DNA of 64,000 nucleotides, taken from NCBI RefSeq assembly GCF_900090295.1, contig NZ_LT607753.1:4836001-4900000 (forward strand), in the 5' to 3' direction. The notes under the pieces are model-generated. The model had not been told where the DNA came from, ran no database searches, and saw only the letters and a program-made list of their open reading frames with translations. Each line of letters starts with the position of its first letter. Within the stretch, counting starts at the first letter, position 1. Source of the DNA: Micromonospora coxensis. Its GTDB lineage: Bacteria; Actinomycetota; Actinomycetes; Mycobacteriales; Micromonosporaceae. Below, piece after piece: positions 8,902 through 16,990 of the stretch. Both the position numbers and the translations under genes were made by a program.

Positions 8902-9309
8902 ATGGGCGACGGTGAGCGGGAGCGCAACGTCGATACGGTCCGCCGGTACCTGCGGACCTTCGTCACCAAGGACCTGGCCGAACTGGCCGAGGTGGTGGCC
9001 GAGGACGTCGAGATCTACGGCTCGGGTACGGCGGTGCGGGGCCGGCAGTTCGTCGAGCGGGCGGTCTCCTCGCCCGGGTTGACCGTCCTCGACCAGGAGA
9101 TCGTCGAGCTGTTCGCGGCCGGTGACCGGGTGGTGGTGTCGTTCGCGCAGACCTACCGGTACGACGCCACCGGCGCGACCACGGTGCAGAGCGGCTGCAA
9201 GATGTACCGGCTGGCCGGCGGCCGGATCGTCCAGTTCTGGGGCGAGCAGGACACCTACGGCCTGCTGCGCGGGCTGGGGCTGCTGCCCGACGAGCCGATC
9301 CCCTTCTGA
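8902..9309 (+). CDS. SnoaL/NTF2-like domain protein
   Basis: A 135-residue single-domain protein of the NTF2-like/SnoaL fold: an N-terminal helix (NVDTVRRYLRTFVTKDLAEL), the conserved EDVEIYG and ending with QFWGEQDTYGLLRGLGLLP. Family members include ketosteroid isomerases, polyketide cyclases and many stress proteins of unknown role. No polyketide genes are near, so no reaction is assigned. It sits between two DUF6232-like paralogues and its last 55 bp overlap the 3' end of the convergent second one. Confidence 0.8.
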   Translation: MGDGERERNVDTVRRYLRTFVTKDLAELAEVVAEDVEIYGSGTAVRGRQFVERAVSSPGLTVLDQEIVELFAAGDRVVVSFAQTYRYDATGATTVQSGCKMYRLAGGRIVQFWGEQDTYGLLRGLGLLPDEPIPF

Positions 9310-9803
9310 CGCGACGCCGGCCGGGCCGCCGGGGCGGGCCCCGGCGCCGGCCGGCGGTTCTCCACGGCCCGCTGCACCGCCCGGTAGATCTGCCCGAAGC
9401 GCAGCGCGTCCCCGGTGCGCAGCAGCAGGACCGGCCGCCCGCGCCAGCGGGCCCACATCTCCCACTCCCGGCTGCCCCGCGCGTACGAGCGGTCGAGGAA
9501 CTCGAGGAGGAAGTCGGCGAGCGGGCCGACGGCGATCCCGACCAGCACCGAGGCGCCCACGATGGCGAGGGTGACGGTGGGGCTGCGGTGCAGCCAGACG
9601 GCGAGTCCGATGCCGAGCGCGGCGGCGACCAACGGCCCGGCCAGCGCCGCGCCGAGCGCGCCGCGTCCGGCGAGCACCCGCCAGGAGCGCCCGCCCCGGC
9701 GGTGCCACACCATGCCGACCTCGGCGAGCGGAACGGTGCGCCCGTCGATCCGGATGACGGTGGAGGTGACCTGCACCGACCTGTCGTCGTAGTACGTGAT
9801 CAT
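9255..9803 (-). CDS. DUF6232-like membrane protein, paralogue 2
   Basis: A 182-residue paralogue of the 8291-8773 protein: same opening (MITYYDDRSVQVTS, VWHRRG), two membrane segments (about 52-100) and the identical stretch LRFGQIYRAVQRAVE. It then has a Pro/Ala/Ser-rich tail absent from paralogue 1. The tail is encoded on the strand opposite the last 55 bp of the NTF2-like gene, so the 3' ends overlap. ATG 9803 has GGGAG about nine bases upstream. Function unknown. Confidence 0.7.
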   Translation of the reverse strand: MITYYDDRSVQVTSTVIRIDGRTVPLAEVGMVWHRRGGRSWRVLAGRGALGAALAGPLVAAALGIGLAVWLHRSPTVTLAIVGASVLVGIAVGPLADFLLEFLDRSYARGSREWEMWARWRGRPVLLLRTGDALRFGQIYRAVQRAVENRRPAPGPAPAARPASRQKGIGSSGSSPSPRSRP

Positions 9804-9902
9804 CCCTGGACTCCCGGCAGCGGGGCGGACACCTCGACTATGTACCCCAACGAGCCCGCCCGTAAGGTTGGCACGCGACTTCGACGAGGAAGTGAGGGCA
9901 GC

Positions 9903-10676
9903 GTGAGCGAGTTCGTGCGGCTGGAGACCAGGGACGGCATCGGCACCATCCGGCTGGAGCGGCCGCCGATGAACGCGCTCAACACCCAGGTGCAGGAGGA
10001 GTTGCGCGCCGCCGCGGCGGCGGCCACCGCCGACCCGGGCGTCCGCGCCGTGATCGTGTACGGCGGCGAGAAGGTCTTCGCGGCCGGCGCGGACATCAAG
10101 GAGATGGCCGACATGTCCTACGTGGACATGGCGGAGCGGGCCGCCGACCTGTCCAGCGCGCTCGGCGCGATCGCCCGGATCCCCAAGCCGGTCGTCGCGG
10201 CGATCACCGGGTACGCCCTCGGCGGCGGCTGCGAGCTGGCGCTGGCCTGCGACTGGCGGATCGTGGCCGAGGACGCCAAGCTCGGCCAGCCGGAGATCAA
10301 GCTCGGCATCATTCCCGGCGCCGGCGGCACCCAGCGGCTGGCCCGGCTGGTCGGCCCGGCCCGCGCCAAGGACCTGATCATGTCGGGGCGGATGGTCGAC
10401 GCGCAGGAGGCGCTGCGGATCGGCCTGGCCGACCGGGTGGTCCCGGCGGCCGAGGTCTACGCCGCCGCGGTCGAGCTGGTGACGCCGTTCCTGACCGGTC
10501 CGGTGCAGGCGCTGCGCGCGGCCAAGCTGGCCGTCGACGGCGGCCTGGACATGGACCTGAACTCCGGCCTGGCCTGGGAGAGCCAGCTCTTCGCGGCGCT
10601 CTTCGCCACCGACGACCGGCGCGAGGGCATGGCCGCGTTCGTGGCCAAGCGCAAGCCGGACTTCACCGGCCGCTGA
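9903..10676 (+). CDS. Enoyl-CoA hydratase/isomerase
   Basis: A 257-residue crotonase-fold enzyme expected to hydrate trans-2-enoyl-CoA in beta-oxidation. The oxyanion-hole region is VFAAGADIKEMADM (about residues 60-73). ALGGGCELALACD and LGQPEIKLGIIPGAGGTQ (about 105-145) carry the two catalytic glutamates of true hydratases, so a hydratase rather than an isomerase or hydrolase is supported. GTG 9903 follows GAGG and starts the canonical SEFVRLE beginning; TAAGGT at 9872 may be its -10. The next gene downstream has its own promoter. Confidence 0.92.
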   Translation: MSEFVRLETRDGIGTIRLERPPMNALNTQVQEELRAAAAAATADPGVRAVIVYGGEKVFAAGADIKEMADMSYVDMAERAADLSSALGAIARIPKPVVAAITGYALGGGCELALACDWRIVAEDAKLGQPEIKLGIIPGAGGTQRLARLVGPARAKDLIMSGRMVDAQEALRIGLADRVVPAAEVYAAAVELVTPFLTGPVQALRAAKLAVDGGLDMDLNSGLAWESQLFAALFATDDRREGMAAFVAKRKPDFTGR

Positions 10677-10735
10677 CCTCGACGGGCCGGTGACCGCTGC
10701 GGGTCGCCGGCCCCCGCCGGTCGAGCCGAGAAGTG

Positions 10736-10764
10736 TTCACATCCCGCGTACCGGCCAGTAGCGT
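10736..10764 (+). promoter_or_regulatory. Sigma70-type promoter TTCACA-17-TAGCGT
   Basis: A -35 TTCACA and a -10 TAGCGT are separated by exactly 17 bp and lie about 33 bp upstream of the IlvG-like gene, which has its own GAGGGGAG ribosome site. Confidence 0.6.
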
Positions 10765-10796
10765 GTGACACCGCATCTGTGACGAGGGGAGCGGCG

Positions 10797-12419
10797 ATGA
10801 CGGAACGGGTCGAGGGCCACGGCGGGGAACTGGCGCTGGCGGCCCTGCGCGCGCACGGCGTACGGGAGATGTTCACCCTCTCCGGCGGGCACGTCTTCCC
10901 TCTCTACGACGCCGCCCACCGCACCGACTTCCCGATCTACGACGTCCGGCACGAGCAGTCCGCGGTCTTCGCCGCCGAGGCGGTCGCCAAGCTCCAGCGC
11001 CGCCCCGGCCTCGCCGTGCTCACCGCCGGCCCCGGCGTCACCAACGGCATCTCCGGCCTGACCAGCGCGTACTTCAACGCCTCCCCGGTGCTGGTGCTGG
11101 GGGGCAGGGCGCCGCAGTTCCGCTGGGGCTCGGGCAGCCTGCAGGAGATGGACCACCTGCCGCTGGTCACCCCGGTGACCAAGCACGCCGAGACGGTGTT
11201 CAGCGCCGACGACATCCCGCGCGCCGTCACCACCGCGCTGACCGCCGCGCTGACTCCGCACCGTGGCCCGGTCTTCCTCGACTTCCCGCTGGAGGCGGTC
11301 TTCTCCGTCGGCGACGCCGACCTGCCGGCGGTCGCACCGGTCGCCCCGATCGAGCCCGACCCGGACGAGGTCGCCCGGGCCGCCGCCCTGATCGCCGGGG
11401 CGAGCCGCCCGGTCGTCATCGCCGGCTCGGACGTGTACGCCGGCGACGCCGTCGACGCGTTGCGCGCCGCCGCCGAGTCGCTGCAGGTGCCGGTCTTCAC
11501 CAACGGGATGGGCCGGGGCGCGCTGCCGCCCGCGCACCCGCTCGCCTTCGCCAAGGCCCGCCGGGTCGCCCTCAGGGGCGCCGACGTGGTCGTGGTGGTG
11601 GGCACCCCGCTGGACTTCCGGCTCGGCTTCGGCGACTTCGGCGACGCCAGGGTCGTGCACGTCGTCGACGCCCCCGGCCAGCGCGCCGGGCACGTGCAGC
11701 CGGCCGCCAGCCCTGCCGGTGACCTGCGGCTGATCCTGACCGCGTTCGCCGAGTACGGCGGCGACCGGGCCGGGCACGCCGACTGGGTGGCCGAGCTGCG
11801 TGCCGCCGAGGACGCCGCGAAGGCCCGCGACGCGGCCGAGATGGCCGCCGAGACCGACCCGATCCGCCCGGCCCGGGTCTACGGCGAGCTGCGCCGGGTG
11901 CTGGCCGCCGACGCGATCACCATCGGCGACGGCGGCGACTTCGTCTCGTACGCCGGGAAGTACCTGGAGCCGGCGCAGCCCGGCACCTGGCTCGACCCGG
12001 GCCCGTACGGCTGCCTCGGCACCGGCATGGGCTACGCGATGGGGGCCCGGGTCACCCACCCGGACCGGCAGATCTGCGTGCTGATGGGCGACGGCGCGGC
12101 CGGATTCTCGCTGATGGACGTGGAGTCCCTGGTCCGGCAGGAGCTGCCGGTCGTCATCGTGGTCGGCAACAACGGCATCTGGGGTCTGGAGAAGCACCCG
12201 ATGCGGGCCATGTACGGCTACGACGTCGCCGCCGACCTCCAGCCGGAGCTGCGCTACGACAAGGTGGTCGAGGCGCTCGGCGGCGCCGGCGAGACGGTGG
12301 CGAAGGCCGCCGACCTCGGCCCGGCCCTGGCCCGCGCCTTCGACGCCGGGGTGCCGTACCTGGTCAACGTGCTGACCGACCCGGCGGACGCGTACCCCCG
12401 CTCGTCGAACCTGGCCTGA
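10797..12419 (+). CDS. IlvG-like ThDP-dependent enzyme (acetolactate synthase family)
   Basis: A 540-residue enzyme of the acetohydroxyacid synthase/oxalyl-CoA decarboxylase superfamily. DVRHEQSAVFAAEA (about residues 43-56) contains the catalytic Glu that activates ThDP, TAGPGVTNGISG follows, and GDGAAGFSLMD through VVGNNGIWG (about 437-465) is the ThDP/Mg GDG-N motif. It resembles mycobacterial IlvG (Rv1820), an uncertain acetolactate synthase paralogue. No small regulatory subunit gene adjoins it and the true pathway ilvB/N genes are not in the window, so branched-chain synthesis is not assured. ATG 10797 follows GAGGGGAG. Confidence 0.85.
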   Translation: MTERVEGHGGELALAALRAHGVREMFTLSGGHVFPLYDAAHRTDFPIYDVRHEQSAVFAAEAVAKLQRRPGLAVLTAGPGVTNGISGLTSAYFNASPVLVLGGRAPQFRWGSGSLQEMDHLPLVTPVTKHAETVFSADDIPRAVTTALTAALTPHRGPVFLDFPLEAVFSVGDADLPAVAPVAPIEPDPDEVARAAALIAGASRPVVIAGSDVYAGDAVDALRAAAESLQVPVFTNGMGRGALPPAHPLAFAKARRVALRGADVVVVVGTPLDFRLGFGDFGDARVVHVVDAPGQRAGHVQPAASPAGDLRLILTAFAEYGGDRAGHADWVAELRAAEDAAKARDAAEMAAETDPIRPARVYGELRRVLAADAITIGDGGDFVSYAGKYLEPAQPGTWLDPGPYGCLGTGMGYAMGARVTHPDRQICVLMGDGAAGFSLMDVESLVRQELPVVIVVGNNGIWGLEKHPMRAMYGYDVAADLQPELRYDKVVEALGGAGETVAKAADLGPALARAFDAGVPYLVNVLTDPADAYPRSSNLA

Positions 12420-12432
12420 GGCGCGGCCGGGC

Positions 12433-12461
12433 CGCCGTCGCCGGGATGACCGGCGGCGGCG
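12433..12461 (+). terminator. GC-rich hairpin after IlvG-like gene
   Basis: GCCGTCGCCGG can pair with CCGGCGGCGGC (one G-U pair) across GATGA, just downstream of the stop. No U-tract. Confidence 0.5.
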
Positions 12462-12586
12462 CGTTCGGCCCCTGGCATAAATCAGCGGAATCCTGGCGTC
12501 GGCCGTCGTAACGTCAGCCGAGTGCCGACGGAGTGTCACACCCGTCGGGCACGGTGAGACCGACCAGCGACGACGGGAGTCTCCGC

Positions 12587-13558
12587 ATGACCTACGCGAT
12601 CCGCGCCGAGGGGTTGGTGCGCCGGTTCGGCGACACCACCGCCCTGGCCGGTGTCGACCTGGCGGTCCCCACCGGGACGGTGTTCGGCCTGCTGGGGCCG
12701 AACGGCGCCGGCAAGACCACCACCGTACGGGTGCTCGCCACCCTGCTCACCGCCGACGAGGGGCACGCCACCGTCGGCGGGTACGACGTGCACCGCGACC
12801 CGCACCGGGTGCGCCAGCTCATCGGCCTGACCGGCCAGTACGCCTCGGTCGACGAAACCCTCACCGGCACGGAGAACCTGCTGCTCATCGGCCGGCTGCT
12901 CGGGCTGGGCCGGGCCGAGGCGCGGGCCCGTGCCGCCGAACTGCTCGCCGAGTTCCATCTCGACGACGCGGCCGGCCGGGCGGCCAAGACCTACTCCGGC
13001 GGGATGCGCCGCCGCCTCGACCTGGCGGCCAGCCTGGTGGGGCGGCCGCAGGTGCTCTTCCTCGACGAGCCGACCACCGGCCTCGACCCGCGCAGCCGTA
13101 ACGAGCTGTGGGACATCGTGCGCAACCTGGTCGCCGACGGGGTGACCGTGCTGCTCACCACGCAGTACCTGGAGGAGGCCGACCAGCTGGCCGGCGAGAT
13201 CGCGGTGGTCGACCACGGCCGGGTGATCGCGCAGGGCACCCCGGAGGAGCTGAAGGCGAAGACCGGCGGGCAGGTGCTCGCCGTCCGGCCGGTCGACCCG
13301 GCCGACGTGTCGACCGTGGTGGCCGTGGCCGGCGAGGTCGCCGGCACCGTCCCCGAGGTCGCCCAGAACACGGTCACCGTGCCGGTGAACGATCCGGGCG
13401 CGCTGCCCGCCGTGGTCCGCCGTCTCGACGACGCCGGTGTCGCCGTGGCCGAGCTGGCGTTGCGCGGTTCCAGCCTGGACGAGGTCTTCCTCTCCCTCAC
13501 CGGCCACCGGGCCGAGGACGACGCCGCCACCGACGCTCTCGAGAGGAGCCCGGCATGA
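12587..13558 (+). CDS. DrrA-like ABC exporter ATPase
   Basis: A 323-residue ATPase of the daunorubicin-resistance (DrrA) group. Walker A GPNGAGKTTT is at about residues 39-48, the signature TYSGGMRRRLDLAASL near 137, and Walker B LFLDEPTTGLDPRSRNELWD near 158. The C-terminal part with ALRGSSLDEVFLSLTG is the hallmark of DrrA-type proteins, which pair with a six-helix permease to export drugs or lipids. ATG 12587 has GGGAG upstream. Its TGA overlaps the permease ATG. No antibiotic cluster is nearby, so general drug or lipid export is inferred. Confidence 0.92.
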   Translation: MTYAIRAEGLVRRFGDTTALAGVDLAVPTGTVFGLLGPNGAGKTTTVRVLATLLTADEGHATVGGYDVHRDPHRVRQLIGLTGQYASVDETLTGTENLLLIGRLLGLGRAEARARAAELLAEFHLDDAAGRAAKTYSGGMRRRLDLAASLVGRPQVLFLDEPTTGLDPRSRNELWDIVRNLVADGVTVLLTTQYLEEADQLAGEIAVVDHGRVIAQGTPEELKAKTGGQVLAVRPVDPADVSTVVAVAGEVAGTVPEVAQNTVTVPVNDPGALPAVVRRLDDAGVAVAELALRGSSLDEVFLSLTGHRAEDDAATDALERSPA

Positions 13559-14370
13559 CCGCCGCCACCGCCACCGCCGCCGCCCCGCTCACCCCGGCCC
13601 GTCGTCTCGGCGTCGTCGCCGGCCTGCGGCACACCCTGACCCTGGCCTGGCGCAGCCTGGTGCAGATCAAGCACAACCCGATGGAGCTGCTCGACCTGAG
13701 CATCCAGCCGGTGATGTTCGTGCTGCTCTTCACGTACGTCTTCGGCACCGCGATCTCCGGCTCGCCGGGGGAGTACCTCACCTTCGCGCTGCCCGGCATC
13801 ATCGTGCAGAACGCCTTCTTCGCCACCATGAGCACCGGGTTCGGGCTCAACAACGACCTCACCAAGGGCGTCTTCGACCGGCTGCGGGCCCTGCCGATCG
13901 CCCGCTGGGCGCCGTTGGCCGGGCGGATCCTCGCCGACACGGTCAAGCAGGCCTGGTCGGTGTCGCTGCTGGTCTCGGTCGGCGCGATCCTCGGGTTCCG
14001 GCTGGGCAACGGGCTGGCGGGGCTGCTCGGCGCGTTCGCGTTGCTGCTGACCTTCTCCCTGGCCGCGGCCTGGATCTCGGTGCTGGTCGGGGTGCTGGTG
14101 GACGAGCCGGAGAAGGTGCAGGTCTTCGGCTTCACGGTGATCTTCCCGCTCACCTTCACCAGCAACGTCTTCGTGCCGACCGACCGGATGCCGGGCTGGC
14201 TGCAGAACTGGGTGGAGATCAACCCGGTCACCATCCTGGCCGACGCGCTGCGCGGCCTGCTGGTCGGCGGCCCGGTCGCCGGTCCCGCCCTCCAGTCGCT
14301 GCTCTGGGCGGCCGGCATCGCCGCGGTGTTCGCGCCGCTGGCGGTGCGGGCGCTGCGGCGTCGGGTGTGA
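13555..14370 (+). CDS. DrrB-like ABC-2 permease
   Basis: A 271-residue ABC-2 type permease with about six membrane segments. IKHNPMELLDLSIQPVMFVL at the start and FPLTFTSNVFVPTDRMPGWL near residue 200 are typical of DrrB proteins. The ATG overlaps the ATPase stop (ATGA), so the pair is translationally coupled and forms one exporter in the cytoplasmic membrane. A strong hairpin follows. Confidence 0.92.
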   Translation: MTAATATAAAPLTPARRLGVVAGLRHTLTLAWRSLVQIKHNPMELLDLSIQPVMFVLLFTYVFGTAISGSPGEYLTFALPGIIVQNAFFATMSTGFGLNNDLTKGVFDRLRALPIARWAPLAGRILADTVKQAWSVSLLVSVGAILGFRLGNGLAGLLGAFALLLTFSLAAAWISVLVGVLVDEPEKVQVFGFTVIFPLTFTSNVFVPTDRMPGWLQNWVEINPVTILADALRGLLVGGPVAGPALQSLLWAAGIAAVFAPLAVRALRRRV

Positions 14371-14422
14371 GCCGGACGCCGGCCGGGGCGGCACGACGCG
14401 CGCCCCGGCCGGCGCGTCCGGC
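14371..14422. terminator. Bidirectional GC-rich hairpin
   Basis: GCCGGACGCCGGCCGGGGCG pairs with the complementary arm at 14401-14422, with a two-base bulge, between the stops of the permease and the convergent PLDc_N gene. Confidence 0.7.
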
Positions 14423-14425
14423 GTC

Positions 14426-14836
14426 CTAGGCCTGGGGGCGGTCGTCCTCGCGGGGCGGCTCGTCCTCGCGCCGGCGCAGGTCGTCCTCGCGGCGGCGCAG
14501 GTCCTCCTCCCAGCGGCGGAACAGCTCCGCGTCCTCGCGACGGGACTGTTCGGCGATGGACTTGAGGAACTCCGGATCGTCGTCCGGGGCGACGGGACGC
14601 GTGACCCGCCCGCTCCCGCCCCGGGTGGCGGGCGGACCGGCGGGCGTCGCGGGCGTCGGGCGACCGGCGAGGAACCAGGCGATCGACCCGATCAGCGGAA
14701 AGACCAGGATGATCAGCACCCAGGCGAAGCGGGGCAGCGCCCGGATCCGCTCCTCCTCGGCGGAGAGGCAGCTGATCAGCGCGATGACCGCGAGGACGAT
14801 CTGGATCAGGAAGAGCAGGACGGACAGCCGGGCCAT
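14426..14836 (-). CDS. PLDc_N-domain small membrane protein with charged tail
   Basis: A 136-residue protein with two membrane helices (about residues 5-25 and 38-58) that match the phospholipase D nuclease N-terminal (PLDc_N) membrane domain, including the PRFAWVLIILVFPLIGSIAW signature. No phospholipase domain follows. The C-terminal 60 residues are highly charged with the repeated element RREDDLRRREDE, probably a short coiled coil in the cytoplasm. ATG 14836 begins the membrane segment; an ATG six codons upstream is possible. Role unknown. Confidence 0.75.
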   Translation of the reverse strand: MARLSVLLFLIQIVLAVIALISCLSAEEERIRALPRFAWVLIILVFPLIGSIAWFLAGRPTPATPAGPPATRGGSGRVTRPVAPDDDPEFLKSIAEQSRREDAELFRRWEEDLRRREDDLRRREDEPPREDDRPQA

Positions 14837-14864
14837 GCCCCCATGATGGCGCACCCGGCCGCGA

Positions 14865-15164
14865 TCACCACATTCCGCGCAGCACCAACGGCACCGAGAG
14901 CAGCGCCAGCCCGGCGGTGGCCAGCGCGACCAGCGGCAGGGAGCGTGGCCCGACCGGGGTCGGCCCGCTGCCGGCGGCCCGGGCCCAGCAGGCGGTGAGC
15001 GCCCCCGCCCAGAGCAGCACCACGGCCGCCGCGAGCAACGCGCCGGCGACGTCGCCGGTCAGGGCGAGCCGGATCGCCAGCACGGTCACCACGGTCAGCG
15101 CCAGGGCGGTACGCCGCCAGGCCAGCCGGGTGCGCTCGGGTTGCAGTCCGGGGTCCCGGGTCAT
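14865..15164 (-). CDS. DUF202 membrane protein, short
   Basis: A 99-residue protein with the DUF202 opening PERTRLAWRRTALALTVVTV and three hydrophobic helices. Function of the family is unknown. Its ATG overlaps the TGA of the upstream YidH-like gene, so the pair is translationally coupled and the products may associate. Confidence 0.8.
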   Translation of the reverse strand: MTRDPGLQPERTRLAWRRTALALTVVTVLAIRLALTGDVAGALLAAAVVLLWAGALTACWARAAGSGPTPVGPRSLPLVALATAGLALLSVPLVLRGMW

Positions 15165-15583
15165 CGCCCGCCGAACCCCTTCACCAGCACGGCAGCCACC
15201 AGCAGCAGCGCCCCGAGCCCCACGAGCAGGGCGAGCACGGCCGGGAACCGGGAGGCGGGCAACTCCTCGCCGAGCCGGATGGCCCGTTCGGTGCGCGCCC
15301 AGTGGTCCACCGCCCGGATCGCGACGGTGCCGCCGAGCAGCAGCAACGCCACGGCGATCGCCTCGCGCAGGTGCCGCAGCGGCAGCGGCGGCAGGAACTG
15401 GGCGGCGGCCAGCCCGCCGGCGATCAGCGCCAGCCCGGTCCGCAGCCAGGCCAGGAAGGTCCGCTCGTTGGCCAGGGAGAAGCGGTAGTCCGGGGTGGTG
15501 CCCACGCTCCTGAGCTCCGACGGGTCGAACCACCGCCTGATCGCCTGCCACACGCCGACGATTATCCGCTTTGTTCCCGGCAT
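15161..15583 (-). CDS. YidH-like DUF202 membrane protein
   Basis: A 140-residue DUF202 protein of the YidH type: DYRFSLANERTFLAWLRTGL (about residues 33-52) is the family signature, followed by three membrane helices. Function unknown. The ATG at 15583 is only 11 bp from the divergent GNAT start. An alternative GTG at 15553 (residue 11) has the -10-like GATAAT seven bases upstream, which would suit a leaderless start and give 130 residues. It is coupled to the second DUF202 gene. Confidence 0.8.
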   Translation of the reverse strand: MPGTKRIIVGVWQAIRRWFDPSELRSVGTTPDYRFSLANERTFLAWLRTGLALIAGGLAAAQFLPPLPLRHLREAIAVALLLLGGTVAIRAVDHWARTERAIRLGEELPASRFPAVLALLVGLGALLLVAAVLVKGFGGR

Positions 15584-15588
15584 AGCCT
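15583..15588 (+). promoter_or_regulatory. -10 hexamer TAGCCT for leaderless GNAT gene
   Basis: TAGCCT is followed by six bases and ATG 15595. It overlaps the annotated start of the divergent DUF202 gene, so the two promoters share the same few bases. Confidence 0.5.
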
Positions 15589-15594
15589 GGACGG

Positions 15595-16392
15595 ATGACG
15601 GATCTTGACGCGCGGACCCTGCGCGACGCGTACGACACCCAGCTCCGTCCGGATATTCCGGACCCGCTGCCCGCCGGGGTGACCGTGGACTCCGACGGCC
15701 CGTTGGTGCGGGTCCTCGGCCTCGACCAGCGCGGCTTCCTCACCTACCGGAGCCTGGACGGCCTGGCCGGCGCGGAGTTGGACGCGCTGATCGCCCGGCA
15801 GGTCGAGTTCTTCCGTGCGCGCGGCGAGGCGGTGGAGTGGAAGCTCGTCGGCCACGACGAGCCGGCGGACCTGGCCGAGCGGCTGCGCGCCGCCGGGTTC
15901 GTGCCGGAGGACCAGGAGACCGTCGTGGTGGGCCCGGTGGCGGCGTTGGCCGGCGCCCTCCCGGTCCTGCCCGACGGGGTGCGCCTGCGCGAGGTCACCT
16001 CCCGCGCGGACCTGGAGCGCATCGCCGCCATGGAGGAGCAGGTCTGGGGTTCCGACCGCAGCCACCTGGTCATCGGCCTGGAGAAGGAGATCGCGGCCGA
16101 CCCCCAGTCGATCGCGGTGGTGGTGGCCGAGGCGGGGGAGACGGTGGTCAGCGCCGGCTGGATCCGCTACCCGGCCGGCACCGGCTTCGGCACCCTGTGG
16201 GGCGGCTCGACCCTGCCCGCCTGGCGACGCCGGGGCATCTACCGGGCGTTGGTGGCGTACCGGGCGCGGCTGGCCGAGCAGCGCGGCCGGACGCTGCTGC
16301 AGGTGGACTGCTCGCCGGACAGCAGGCCGATCCTGGAACGGCTCGGACTCGTCGCGGTCACCACGACCACGCCCTACGTCTACACTCCGTGA
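15595..16392 (+). CDS. GNAT-family N-acetyltransferase
   Basis: A 265-residue protein with a GNAT domain in its C-terminal half. WRRRGIYRALVAYRARLAEQ (about residues 211-230) is the acetyl-CoA pyrophosphate-binding motif A and DCSPDSRPILERLGL the following motif. The N-terminal half (about 1-120) looks like a degenerate second GNAT-type unit (AERLRAAGFVPEDQET). Substrate unknown. Its TGA overlaps the ATG of the following gene (TGATG), so they are cotranslated. Confidence 0.85.
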   Translation: MTDLDARTLRDAYDTQLRPDIPDPLPAGVTVDSDGPLVRVLGLDQRGFLTYRSLDGLAGAELDALIARQVEFFRARGEAVEWKLVGHDEPADLAERLRAAGFVPEDQETVVVGPVAALAGALPVLPDGVRLREVTSRADLERIAAMEEQVWGSDRSHLVIGLEKEIAADPQSIAVVVAEAGETVVSAGWIRYPAGTGFGTLWGGSTLPAWRRRGIYRALVAYRARLAEQRGRTLLQVDCSPDSRPILERLGLVAVTTTTPYVYTP

Positions 16393-16802
16393 TGATGGAG
16401 CAGCGATTGACGGACGAGGAGCGGCTGACCCTCAAGACGGGCGCCTTCGGCGCGGTCTTCCTGGTGTCGAACGCCGATCCGGGCATGTTCGCCATGATCC
16501 GGGAGAGCATCGCGGCCTCGGGGGCGTTGAACGATGCCCGCGGGCTGGTGAAGGAGGCGCTGACCACCGGTCCGCTGCCCCAGTTGCCGCGTGACTCGGC
16601 GTTGGAGGTCGAGGCGGTGGTGCTCCCGGCGCTCGGCCGGGCGGTCGACATCCTGCGGGCGAAGTCGCCGGACGACCTGGCGGTGTACCGACAGGTGGTG
16701 CTGGCCGCCGCCGACCGGGTGGCCGAGGCGCACCGGGGGGTCGTGCCGGCCGAGGCGGCCGTGATCGAGCGGATCAGGGGTGCCCTGGCCGAGCCGGCCT
16801 GA
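16392..16802 (+). CDS. Conserved-looking hypothetical protein coupled to GNAT
   Basis: A 136-residue, mostly helical soluble protein that I do not recognise. It has no Cys, no membrane segment and no obvious catalytic motif; TDEERLTLKTGAFGAVFLVS near the start is the most distinctive stretch. Its ATG overlaps the stop of the acetyltransferase gene, and codon use is typical of its neighbours, so it is likely real. It may be a partner or substrate of the acetyltransferase. Confidence 0.7.
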   Translation: MMEQRLTDEERLTLKTGAFGAVFLVSNADPGMFAMIRESIAASGALNDARGLVKEALTTGPLPQLPRDSALEVEAVVLPALGRAVDILRAKSPDDLAVYRQVVLAAADRVAEAHRGVVPAEAAVIERIRGALAEPA

Positions 16803-16841
16803 GGTCGTCGTCGGCGGCGGCCTGAGGCCGTCGTCGGCGGC
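16797..16841. repeat. Direct repeat of 22 bp across a stop codon
   Basis: The 22-bp unit starting GCCTGAGG occurs at 16797 and again at 16820 with one mismatch. The first copy contains the stop codon of the preceding gene, so the second is a downstream duplicate of the gene end. Confidence 0.7.
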
Positions 16842-16990
16842 CGGGTCCGGCGCGCGCCCCGGGTCGCACCCGGGTCTCTCGCCGCCGTGGTCCGTGCCGG
16901 GGTGATCGTCGCCACGCCGATCGTCCCGGGTGGCTGCGGGTGGGGTGACGGCCGGCTCGTGACGGCCTCCGGGGCCCGGCGCTGCGGCGG

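Noticed and set aside
12587..14370. Part of an antibiotic biosynthesis cluster
   Set aside because: DrrAB-type exporters are often in such clusters, but no polyketide, peptide or sugar-tailoring genes are nearby.
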